This document shows positions 12,891-24,000 of a DNA stretch of 64,000 nt, piece by piece. Under the pieces are notes generated by a model. That model saw only the letters and a program-made list of their open reading frames with translations. It did not search any database and had not been told where the DNA came from. The translations under genes and the position numbers were made by a program. Position 1 is the first letter of the stretch, and each line of letters opens with the position of its first letter. Origin of the DNA: Pontederia crassipes (Eukaryota > Streptophyta > Magnoliopsida > Commelinales > Pontederiaceae); NCBI GenBank assembly GCA_030549335.1, contig JAUKPH010000022.1, positions 2,232,001 through 2,296,000 of the forward strand, read 5' to 3'.

Positions 12891-14053
12891 TATCATTTAA
12901 GTAAATTGTTACAGTTTTCCTATTATTTAGCTTATTCATTCATTTACTTAAGACATTACTTCTAATAAGAAAATACTCCCCATTTCGATTCAAATAAAAT
13001 ATATAGAAAATTAATTTCAATGGAATTAAAACTTAAAATTTTATGCTAAGAACAAGATAGGACATTTTTTTATTTTTTTTATTTTTTGATTTTATGCTAT
13101 CATCTAATCAAGCCTAAAGATTATTTTAAAAAATCATTTTTAACAAGACAATAACTTAGAAGAACAATTATCAAGATTTTAATTTTCTTCATTCTAATAT
13201 TTTAAAAAATGATCTTTTCATGACTTAGGAGATTTTTTGTCACTTTGTGCTCTCTCGATTAAAATCGAACCTTCTACTTTAATATATATATATATATATA
13301 TATATACATAGTATAATATTACCACATCTAATCATAATGTTTGAAATAGGGATATTACAAGAAGTACAACTCGAACGTGTTAAATGGATCCATGATGGTT
13401 TATTCCATATTACTTTACCTAATAATTTATTCTATATTACTTTACTTATTTTTTTCTGGGCCATTTTATATTCTATCATATTAATGATTAATCCAAGCGT
13501 CTTATTTGTCGTTTACTGCACTTATTTGCAAATTCTTTAACCAACAACACGAGATAACACGAGATCAATTATTTTGGGGCGAAATTTGCATTGCCCAAAA
13601 TATAAAAGCACATTGCAAAGTATTAAGCGGCCTTATTTATCTTTTTTTATCAAGTTAATTCTAATATATAAGATGACCGATGATGTTTAATTATGATTCA
13701 TTGTATGTTAAATTAGTTAATTATAATTTATGAGATGATGTAACTTATGCAAGTGAAGTGACTAAGCTGCTTGTTTGTTTAATGTGGCCGGCCTCGAGTT
13801 CAAAAGTTTGTATGTGCTAAGTATTTTAGTTGAAGCTCTCTGATTTGTTATAGTCGAAGGCACCTATTTGACTCGTCTCTTGTTTATTCGTTTCCGATGT
13901 GGTAACAAGCAAACTAGTTCGACAAGTTACAGGCTTGATCTAATAACGGATCGAGCATTATTTTCAGATCGCTTGCTTGATATCCATCCTTTGTTAACAT
14001 GTTATCCGAATCAAATAAACTTATTAAATATAATAATGATTACTTATTATATA
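12891..14053. other. AT-rich intergenic DNA, no gene seen
   Basis: There is no ORF with recognisable content. It contains an AT microsatellite at about 13281-13305. The 67-69 codon ORFs at 13337 and 13868 have no features of a gene. Confidence 0.6.
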
Positions 14054-16374
14054 TGTGACGACCTGGATTTTTATTAATTAAATAAATGAATATTTTACTC
14101 ATTTATAATATTTGAAAAATTATTATCTAATATTATGGAATTATTTAATTCCGAAATTGATGAAAATTATGGGATGAGTTGGAAAAATAAGATGGAGTTT
14201 AAATAGAGATAGAATTGTGATGGAGATAAATATGAATTAATAAGTAAATTCAGATTTAATTAAACCAGAATAATTATGTGATGATTAATCCATGATGGAT
14301 GGTCAAGATTTATTCTAAAAGAGTGCAAGACCCAATAGAAGTGAAAATCCTAAGTTTGCACTATAAATAGACAATAAGAGGTGGCTAGAAATTCTTTTTT
14401 CTGCCAAACAAAATTCTGTCCAGGAGCTCCTCTTTTCCTCTCATTGTTTACGCGAATCGAGGCATTCTAGAGGGCATTCGGCAACTGGTTTCAAAGCCCC
14501 GACATCGGAGAAGAGGCTCGAGGTGACAGACACAAATTTTCAAGACACATCGTAGAGATATCGCCGGCCAAAGTCGGCATCCAAACAACCTGTGCAAGGC
14601 AGACATGATCCAGTTGGTTTTTTAGCCAACTTTAGGTATGTAGGGGCAATCTCTATGCCATCAATTTTTCACGACATGGAACCCTAATCCCTTCTTTTTT
14701 GTACCGAGAATCCATTGATATATTGTATGCATAGATTGGACATTGTATGATAAAGTTACGGTGGTCGGAAAGTCGCGTCGGAACGCATTTCTCCGTCGGC
14801 GGCAAAACTCAGCCCGAATTTCGTTGAATCTGGACCGAGTTAGACTTGGAACTGCATCGAGTTGTCCAACCCGGTCCGGGTTCCTATTGGCCCAGCCTGG
14901 GTCTGGCTTCGGCTCGACTCGTGATGCGGCACGATTGTTTTGGAGGTGAACCGGCCAACCCGGCCCAGCCGGTTCACCATACATCCGATCCGAGTTTGCC
15001 CTGACCGAGGTGATATTGAACGTTTCTGAACATGGCCTGGGTTCCACTCGACGCGAGTCGAGTTCTGTGGACAGAAAACATAATTTTTGGTAATTTTTAT
15101 AGATAATTGAATAGTTATTATGGTTAATTGTTCATAACCATCTATGACCATAATTGTTAACAGATTTGACATCATCATACCCTTCAGACCTGACTTGAGA
15201 TTATTGATCTTGTTGTTCTACTTGATTATGTGATTAACTATAATATTGATCAAGTAGTTTCTCCCTGATAAGGTCATTGTTTAACCTAAATTGAATTGTA
15301 AAAGACAGGTCTTTAGGATAAACAAGATAAAAGATGAAAACTGCTGAGTCTACATGTTCTTCGATTGTCTATAAGCCCTCTGGGCCACATTGTTATGAAT
15401 ATTGTATGTGACAGATAACGTGCCTAGAGGTTTGAGACGTCATCATTTAGGAAAGTTAACGATGTCTTGTGATGGCCATGGTCCTCCGCCATCACGAAGC
15501 TATTGTTAGCGCTATTATTGGAGGACGACTTGTCATGGTTTGATCTTCCACTAGCCTACATGAAAGAGACATGGATTTCTCTTAATTGACTGAGCGCTCC
15601 CTATTGAATTGGATAACTCCAAAGATTGAATTGAATAAAATCGAATTGAATAAAATCGAATTAATTGGTAATAGAATTGAATTGAATTGAATCATGGTCA
15701 TTCGGATTTTGGCGTTGATCGGCTTTGCCTTCGCCCATTGAATTATATAGAAAATTATTATTGGCCGATGACCATTGATATTGATAATTGAATCAGAATT
15801 ATTAAATTAGATAATGCCATAGTGTTCAGGCATAATTGATTACTGTTCATTGATGTTGATTGGTCTTTTGACCTCTTACCTGATCCCCTTTATTGATTCA
15901 TGGCTTTATGATTTATTGATTATTGAACTCACCTCACATTGTCTCATCCAGTGCTATATTTGCTCCATATTGTCATTGATTTATCTAACACTGTTGATTT
16001 TTTATTATTGTTATGATTAAACCTTACGTACTGAGTATTTTTATACTCATGGGTTTTTTCCTGAATTTGGATTCATGCAAGTGAGATGATAAAACATGGT
16101 GATGCAGGTGGTCAGGCTCAGTGACAGAGATGTTACACATAGTGTAGGATTATGTCCTACTAGATTATTAATTAGATTTTATTCTTCCGCGTATTTAGTA
16201 TGGTGGAGTCGTGAATATTTTCAACTCCTTGATATTTTGGTTTTTAGATATTGTTGTTATTAATTCCGCATTTTATAATTTATATTTCCGTCAAAATTAT
16301 ATCATATGGAATAGTGTAGCGCCTTCGAGATGACTTTGAGCACGTGAAAGTCACGTGGGTCTTGGGGCGTTACA
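14054..16374 (+). mobile_element. Solo LTR (Ty3/gypsy type)
   Basis: The segment begins TGTGACGACC and ends GGGGCGTTACA, the TG...CA ends expected of an LTR. It is bracketed by ATATA at 14049-14053 and 16375-16379, a 5-bp target duplication (weak by itself because the site is AT-rich). A CTATAAATAG TATA box lies at about 14359, about 300 bases in, as in plant gypsy LTRs. No internal retroelement sequence adjoins it, so it fits LTR-LTR recombination. ORFs at 14661-15178 on both strands are incidental. Confidence 0.7.
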
Positions 16375-16519
16375 ATATATCAACAATATAACCTCATAAC
16401 TCTTCTCAGAACTACCATTCACACACTATGTTTTTTTCACAAAAAAGAAAGGAAACACTCGATAATCTCCATTAGCCTAAACAAAAATATTGAAGTGAGC
16501 ATACTCCACTCCACTCCTC

Positions 16520-17900
16520 TGTAGCATCACAAGATTTATTTATGAAATAATTAATTAGATAAATAAAATATTTATTTATTTGTGAACATTTTGTTTAAAA
16601 GTATAAGATAAAGTTTAAGAAGTTAAAGGAAAAGGTCATGAATGGATAAAACTTTTAGAATAAGAAAAGAAAAGAAGTAGATAAAGTATTTAAATTATAT
16701 GATTTGTTATAGTTATGAATAAGACTTAGAATTAGATTTAGAGGTGATTAATCATCTAATTCCATATTATTTTTAATCCACCAAGACTCAAAGCCCTCTT
16801 CCCTATAAATAATCCCTCAATCATCTGCCTTCTCTTTATTAGAAAAATGGTTTTCTCCTCCACTTTGTGCTCTTGTTCCTCCCTCCTCGGTGTGTGTGCG
16901 TAAGAGTTCCATTCGGTCATCCAATCTTGGATCTACCCTCTATCAAAGAACGTCAGACTTCTCATAAGAAACCTTTCCACCATCTCGAAAATCGTTCCTA
17001 AAGTTAAAGGTTCCAGATAGTTCTATCATGAGAGATACATGAGATTCAAATCACTTTTAGATGCCATTTAGTGAACGAATTAGATGATTATGTTCTTTTG
17101 TAATGTATGAATAGTTCTAGATAGTTTTTGTGCCAAAAAGAATAGTGTATAGAAAGTTATAGCGTGCTAAAGTCTCGAGAAAACATCAAGGAAGTTCCAG
17201 TAGTTGGAACTCGACACGCGTAGAAAGTTTAAATTCCGCATGATGTTTCTCCGAATCCGACCCGGATTTGGATAAACCCGAACTAGGATCTAGACAATCC
17301 GTCTCGAGCTTTGTCGTGACTGTTCGAATTTCCTTTTTTGATGACCCGGCCCGAGCTGTATTCATACTCGGCCTGGATCGTCTTATGTCACGAGCAAGAA
17401 GATGATGTCAGCAAACTCGGCCCAAGTCACCCTCGGACCTGGTCCGGGTTCTGCTAACAGAGGAGTTGATTTCATGCCGAACTTGGATCGAGCCCAACCG
17501 AGCTTAGTTTTGGCCCAATCCAAATTCGGCCTGGTTTTATATGTATCCGACTCGGTTTAAGTTTCAATCGATATTTGCGGAGTTGATCATCCCTCTCGAA
17601 AATGAGGATTTGAATACTGAGTATTCAGTATAACTCACGCATTCGTGTACAAACAAGTGCAGACGAAGTAACACGAATAGCTCTGGACCAGTGGGAGCGA
17701 GTAGTATGGGATATGTCCGGTGTTTCTTCCATCAATCATCCGGATTTATGCTGTATATCAATAGATTATGGTTTCGAGGGTCATTCATTACGAAAAGACT
17801 GATATGTGGAAGTACCCTATGATGATCCAGAGGAACGTGTGATTTCTGAACCAGTATCATAGATTAGAGTTTTTAGTATTGATTAATTAATCTACCATGA
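16520..17900 (+). mobile_element. Probable diverged LTR fragment
   Basis: It starts TGTAGCATCACAAGATTTATTTATG, comparable to the beginning of the solo LTR at 14054. It has a CCTATAAATAATCC TATA-like box near 16803 followed by a C/T-rich leader, and GC-richer blocks near 17220-17560 like those in the solo LTR. I found neither a clear end nor a target duplication, so the limits and the call are tentative. Confidence 0.35.
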
Positions 17901-18977
17901 ATTGATTATTTTTCCTTCATGATAATATGCTAAATAGAGAACAATAAGAATTTTACTTAGGTCAACAAATAAAAGATGTAAAACGTGGCTTTATGTGCAC
18001 TAATTATTAGTGGAATGGAACAGAAAAATTGAAGGTGGGTATTAATAGCCCCACCATCTTAATGGAATAGAAAAATTGAAGATAGGTATTAATAACCCCA
18101 TCACTCTTGAAATTTAAATAAACAGATATGACACTTTATTGAACCCGTCATTTCCCTACTTTCTGTCCTAGGTTGATTCACCTTGACTTCACATGAAAGT
18201 GCCATAAATGCCCATGATAAAATAAATTGAGCGCGCATGAGGACAACACATATAGATGTCCTAAAAATTGTTTAAAATAACATATGTAGTGAAGGCCCTA
18301 TTTGGATGGTCGAACTAGAGTTCTGGTTAGTTCTCGGGAATTGTCTGTTTTAATGGCAAAGTCCGCGTTCTTCGTTTGGATGAAAGTTCTATGGATGAAG
18401 AACTATACCCATTATTTGACATATAAATCTTCATGGTAGGAGAGCAGAAGCCGTAAGTTCTTGACATGGGAACTTTCTTGCCAGAACTCTCGTGTTGACT
18501 AAAATGACAAAATGGGCAATAATTGAGGCATGTGCAGTTAGAAATGTTTGTGGTGATGCAATTGCACATAAGGTAGTCATTTATCTTATGTTGCTTTATT
18601 TTATATTAGTTGCTGCTCTGATGTAATATAATAGATATGAGAATCATTTGGGAACGAATTGATATTCACTCTTATATTATTAATTAATGATAATTAATTG
18701 TTAGTTTATTATATTATTTCTTTATGGATTCTATGAAAGTCCAATAGATAGATGGATAGCAACTAACACTGGCTCGGAAGAAGTTCAATTGCCACATAAT
18801 AGGAGGGTGAATTTTGATGGTGTTACATCCTCTTTCTCTCTCTCTCCTTTTTTTAGCCAACTCTATTTTACCTTGAATTGGTCAAAGCTCCAAGAGAAAC
18901 AATTAACACTCAATTGTTATTAATAATAAATAAGTGATATGTTCAACATTATAATTTTGATTTGTTCTATTATTAAT
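17901..18977. other. Non-coding, AT-rich
   Basis: No gene is seen. A short near-duplicate lies at about 18012-18100 (TGGAATGGAACAGAAAAATTG and a variant about 45 bases later). The minus ORF at 18327-18569 shows no recognisable content. Confidence 0.5.
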
Positions 18978-20358
18978 GAGAAAATCAAAGTGAACAAACA
19001 ATGAAAAAAGCTGAAATATTAAACATTTTGAAAATTCATGGAAAGAATTAATTATGCATTACTTATTATATGGTTTTATTAATGTAATAAGAAGAAAATT
19101 GGCAAAATAACAATACCAAATTTAAAATAAAAAAAAATATTATTTCAAAATATCAATGGGTTGGCTTGGCCAATCCACCGCCAGCAATTTGGAAACTTAT
19201 TAGTCGAATAATCACCTATTAAATTAATGAAAATTTCAGACTTTTTTTTCGGTTGCCACCTCAGTGTCCGGGAAGCGGCACCGATCGTCCAACCCACATG
19301 GTACTAAGTAGCGCACTGGAAGACCCATTCGATTTAGGGTTATTTTTTTATACCTTTCATAAAATATAGAGATTTTTCTTGTCTAACTTTGAATTATGAA
19401 TTTATCGTATAGAGCCCTTAAATTTTATTGTGATTTCTTTCCAATTAAGTCCTTCCGTCATTTTATTATTTTCATTTTTTATTTCTAAAAAGATTAAAAT
19501 TGCCTTCTGCACATTGTCTTCTATTTTAATGCTTAAAATAAAATATTTTGAGAAGTTGACAATGTAAATGACCCTCTTTATTATTATTTTATTTTTATTT
19601 TTTAAACAATAAAATAGAGGGTAATTCGTGGTAGGACATTTTAGTTCTTTCATAAATAAAAAATAATAGAAAATTTAATAGAATCTTGCAAAAGGACTTA
19701 GGTGAAATGAGAAAATCAAAATGAACAAACAATGAAAAAATATGAAATATTAAAAAATTTTGAAAATTAATGGAACAAATTAATTATGCATTACTTATTA
19801 TATGGTTTTATTAATAGAATAAGAAGAAAATTGGCAAAAGAACAATACCAAATTTAAAATAATAAATTGTTATTTCAAAATGTCAATGGGCTGGCTTGGC
19901 CAGTCCACTAGCCAGCAATTTAAAAACTTACTAGTCCAATAATAGCCTATTAGATTAATGAAATTTCAAACCTGACCCATTCAATTTAGGATTATTTTTT
20001 TACACCTTTCATAAAATATAGAGATTTTTCGTGTTTAACTTTATATTATTGTGATTTGCACTTAAATCATTCTGTCGATTTTTGTTAACTTTTTTATTTT
20101 TTATTATTTTTTTCTTTATGAAAAGATTAAAATGTCCTACTAATTGTCCTCTATTTTAATGCTTAAAATAAATTATTTTGGAAAGTCGGCAATGTCAAAG
20201 ACCCTCTTTTTTAATAATTTTAGTTTTAATATTATTTTTTACTTATTAAACATTGAAATAGAGGACAATTCATAGAAGGACATTTTATCCTTTTCATAAA
20301 TAAAAATAATAATAATAATAAATTTAATAGAATCTTACATAAGGACTTTGGTGAAAAT
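18978..20358. repeat. Tandem duplication of about 730 bp
   Basis: The block starting GAGAAAATCAAAGTGAACAA at 18978 is repeated from 19709 (GAGAAAATCAAAATGAACAA). The two copies run parallel through the GGTTGGCTTGGCC/GGCTGGCTTGGCC region (19160 and 19888) and the MITE that follows. The first copy has about 80 extra bases near 19240-19320 (GGTTGCCACCTCAGTGTCCG onward). Many substitutions separate the copies, so the duplication is not recent. It lies about 700 bases beyond the 3' end of the host CDS. Confidence 0.8.
19336..19708. mobile_element. MITE, first copy, right end lost
   Basis: It starts AGGGTTATTTTTTTATACC and runs parallel to the complete copy at 19988-20437. The hairpin arms (GTCTTCTATTTTAATG near 19518 against AAAATAGAGGGTAATT near 19611) are present. 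The sequence stops at the boundary of the tandem duplication before the right terminal repeat. Confidence 0.55.
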
Positions 20359-20437
20359 TACAATAAAATTTAAGGACATATCATAATTTAGGATTAGACA
20401 CGTAAAATCATAATAATTCGTTTAAGAAAATAATCCT
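19988..20437. mobile_element. Hairpin-type MITE, 450 bp
   Basis: The ends are perfect 11-bp inverted repeats (AGGATTATTTT at 19988, AAAATAATCCT ending 20437). Inverted similarity continues inward: TTGTCCTCTATTTTAATG near 20145 pairs with CATTGAAATAGAGGACAA near 20252, and AAAGATTAAAATGTCCT with AGGACATTTTATCCTTTT. It has no coding capacity. The family is not certain. Confidence 0.65.
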
Positions 20438-21098
20438 TCTATCTATTAAACACTAATAATCAACTATGATTTGAGACAAATTATAATAAATTCAAATTTT
20501 TATAGGACCACTCTGAATAGTACGATGACAATGAAAAAAATAATCATTAAAAATCTCATTAACATGGCTTCAGCACGTATGTGCCATATAAAAAGTAACA
20601 CATTTTCTAAATTTAAAATATATGCCATCACCGGTTCTTCATATCAATTTACTTGAAATTTTCTATAATGTCATTGGATGTATTTCAAATAATTGAGATT
20701 CCAGAGTTCGGTGAAACTCGGAAGAGGAGAGCTTTCACGACAAAATATAGTATCACAAAGTCTTATGCATGGGAGACGGATAAAAATATAAGAATTCAGT
20801 AGTGAATAATCCAATTTTGAACACTGCATACACTCTTGATTCTGTAATATTGTCACTCATGCTTCCGCAAAGGGAAATGACAGATTAGCAAGCATCTGTG
20901 TGCATCACCTTTATGGAGTCATTTGTTCAGACACCAAAACTGTAGCCTGATGATTAACAAATAATAGAACATACAAGTGCAATAAATTTGAACCCAAACG
21001 ACATTAATGCTTTCATGCATAACTAAAAGAACTCTTGCAAAATCCTCTCAAGTCTTCCAATCAAAGGCCTATACTAAAATGTCGGATAATTGGGAATT
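20438..21098 (-). other. 3' flank and probable 3' UTR of the EF-Ts gene
   Basis: This region lies directly downstream (minus strand) of the TGA at 21099-21101. It is AT-rich with no convincing ORF. I could not single out a polyadenylation signal with confidence. Confidence 0.4.
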
Positions 21099-24000
21099 TC
21101 AGTTCTTGATCTCTCCAAGAGTGAAACGAATAAAGTGTCTAACCTTGATATTTTCCCCGAGGGCAGCCACCGTCTGTTTGATCAGATCCTTCACCTTAAT
21201 GCTATCATCTTTGATGAAGGGCTGTTCTAGGAGAGCAAGTTCTCCAAGTCTCTTTGTGATCCTTCCTTCCACTATTTTCTCCTTTATCTGCTCTGGCTTT
21301 GACTTGAGATCCTCTCTCTGCATTTCTATATCCTTTTCCTTCTTTACAACATCTTCTGATATTTCCTCAATGGAGACAAACTCAACCTGTGGACAGGCAA
21401 CAACTTGCATGGCAAGATCATCAACCAACTCCTTGAACTTTTCGTTCCTAGCAACAAAATCTGTTTCACAATTCACTTCGATGAGGGTGCCAATGCGAGA
21501 GTCATGGATGTAGGAAGCAATCCGACCCTCAGCTGCCAGTCTGGAGGATTTCTTTTCAGCTGAAGAGAGACCCTTTTTACGAAGATACTCCTGGGCTTTC
21601 ACAAGGTCTCCACCTGTTTCTGCAAGAGCTTTTTTGCAGTCCATCATGCCAGCACCTGTCTCCTCCCTAAGCTGCTTAACCAGGACAGCTGATATGACAA
21701 CAGTCGAAGTTCTGCAAAAGAAACATCGTGATTATGACATACACTTGATGCATTAACTTTGTTGATTCTATATTCTGGCACCTATGCGGAGCAATGCAGG
21801 GAGTTATTCGGCAGTTATAGGGCAGTCAGAACAAAATGACTGTGAATGCAGAGACTTACTTCTCAGTAGCTTCATTGGTTTCAGAAGCCATATTTGTCGA
21901 AGCTGAAGATGTTGGTTTAGCAGCAGTTTGGGCTGCAACTTCTGCAGCAAAGTCCTGGTTTTTCTTTTCCAAGCCTTCTCCAAGGTTATAGCGGACAAAC
22001 CTTTTAACTTTAATATTTTCTCCAATAGTAGCAATAGTCTGCTTAATCAAATCCCCAACTACCAGCTTATCATTTTTAATATATGGTTGATCAAGCAATG
22101 AAAGTTCTTCAAGTCTCTTATTTATTCTCCCATCTACAATCTTTGATCTTATATTCTCTGGCTTTTTCAATAGGTCTTCCTTCTGCATCTCAATTTCTTT
22201 CTCCTTATTCACAAAATCTTCAGGGACATCAACAGTAGCCACATAATTTACTTGAGGGCAAGCAGCTACTTGCATGGCAAGGTCATCGACCAACTCCTTA
22301 AAAATCTCACCCCGAGAAACAAAATCTGTTTCACAGTTCACCTCTATTAGGACACCTATTCTGTTGTCATGGATATAGGATCCTATCCTTCCTTCTGCTG
22401 TCGCTCTGCTGGACTTTTTATCAGCACTAGCTAGACCTTTCTTTCTGAGGAACTCCTGGGCTTTCACAATGTCACCTCCCATTTCTGCAAGAGCTTTTTT
22501 GCAGTCCATCATACCTGCCCCTGTTTCTTCCCGTAATTGTTTTACAAGAGCCGGAGATACTGTTGCTGCATTTTGCACAGAAATTGCATGTTAATCAGAT
22601 GAAATAATTACTTATCAGAAATTCATGTTATTAACCAACAAATCATGCTTTACTGAAAATATGATAATAATAAAAAGAAACTTGAAAGTACTAGTGAAAA
22701 AATGTTGATGATCTAATGCCAGACATGATTAAAAAGGTTTTGAAAGTGCTGGGATACTAAAGAATTATATAGACAATTAGACATGTATATCCTCCTTGAT
22801 ACCATCATAAGTGAGGTATCCTACTGTGATAATGAAAAAGATGGACAGCAAAACAAATTATTAAGACGCAAATTAAGACTCTTTCTCCTCAGGAGACGCT
22901 TTTCAACCTTGCGATGTTCTATTTGATCCAAATGCACCACAGATATGATGGCAAAAAAAAAAACTTATAAACTAACAATGGCAATATCAGATCCTTAACT
23001 AAAATTCAGTTGAAAAAAGATGCAACAGCTTGCACTTTCTTTCACTCCATGCAGTATATTAAGTTTCAGGTATATTTTATACAACAGCAACAACAACAAC
23101 AAAGCCTTATCCCACTAGGTGGGGTCGGCTACATGGATCATACGACGCTATTCGTTGATCCATGTTCATGCGATTCGACATGGTTTTACGCTGACTGTGG
23201 GGGCCTAACACAACCCTCCTCCTTTATCCGGGCTTGGGACCGGCTATAAAACATAGGCGGAGTTTTTCAGGTATATTTTATATCATATCAATTTATGGTG
23301 ATCCTCTTCAAAATTGACTCAAACAGCAGACATGATTGCGTGAGACATTTGAGTTAAAGAATGAATAAGCATCCATCATTTTTGGCCTCTAGATCAGTCT
23401 CAAAGACTTCAAATAACTGTAACAATAGTTTAAGGTTAGTGAGGGTGATTCTTGATACGATGGTGATGTATGACCAGATGCAGCTGAAATCTCGTCTATA
23501 TTTTGGTAATATGAACGTACAACAGATTTCCTAGTTTACATAAAATATAAGATCTGCAACCATCTCCTACAGGAAAATGATTCACAGTTAACTAAAAGAT
23601 CCCAAAATAAAAAGGTTACTGACCTTTTACAGCACTCTCTTGACCAGATTGACCAGCTTGTGCATTAATGCTTCCTGCTGCTTCCACTTTTCCATCTTCT
23701 AAGTTAGCAGAGACATTCTCCTTTTCAGCAGCAATAGGTGTCTCTTCCACTGCATCGTTAACTGCAGTATTATCTTGAGCATTAGCAATTTCATCCGGCG
23801 CCACATCTTCTGAATGTGAGGTCTCAGAATTTGGAGTTTCAGAGCTCGCACCATCATCCAGAACAGCTCCAACTGTAGCATCAATTTCGGTAACATCATT
23901 GGTTGGAGTGCTTGTTTCTTCAACTTCGTCAGTCAAAGAAGTCTCATCAATGACTTCAGTGACTGAAAGGTCACTTTCAGTCAATTCTCCTCCCTCTGTG

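Noticed and set aside
13780-13830. Possible SINE-like B-box (CCTCGAGTTCAAAAG)
   Set aside because: No matching A-box, tail or target duplication was found.
14661-15178. ORFs of 68-128 codons inside the solo LTR
   Set aside because: They are overlapping on both strands without domains, and the region is explained by the LTR.
20118-20300. A microRNA precursor hairpin
   Set aside because: The hairpin is fully explained by the inverted arms of a MITE, and no small-RNA evidence can be drawn from sequence alone.
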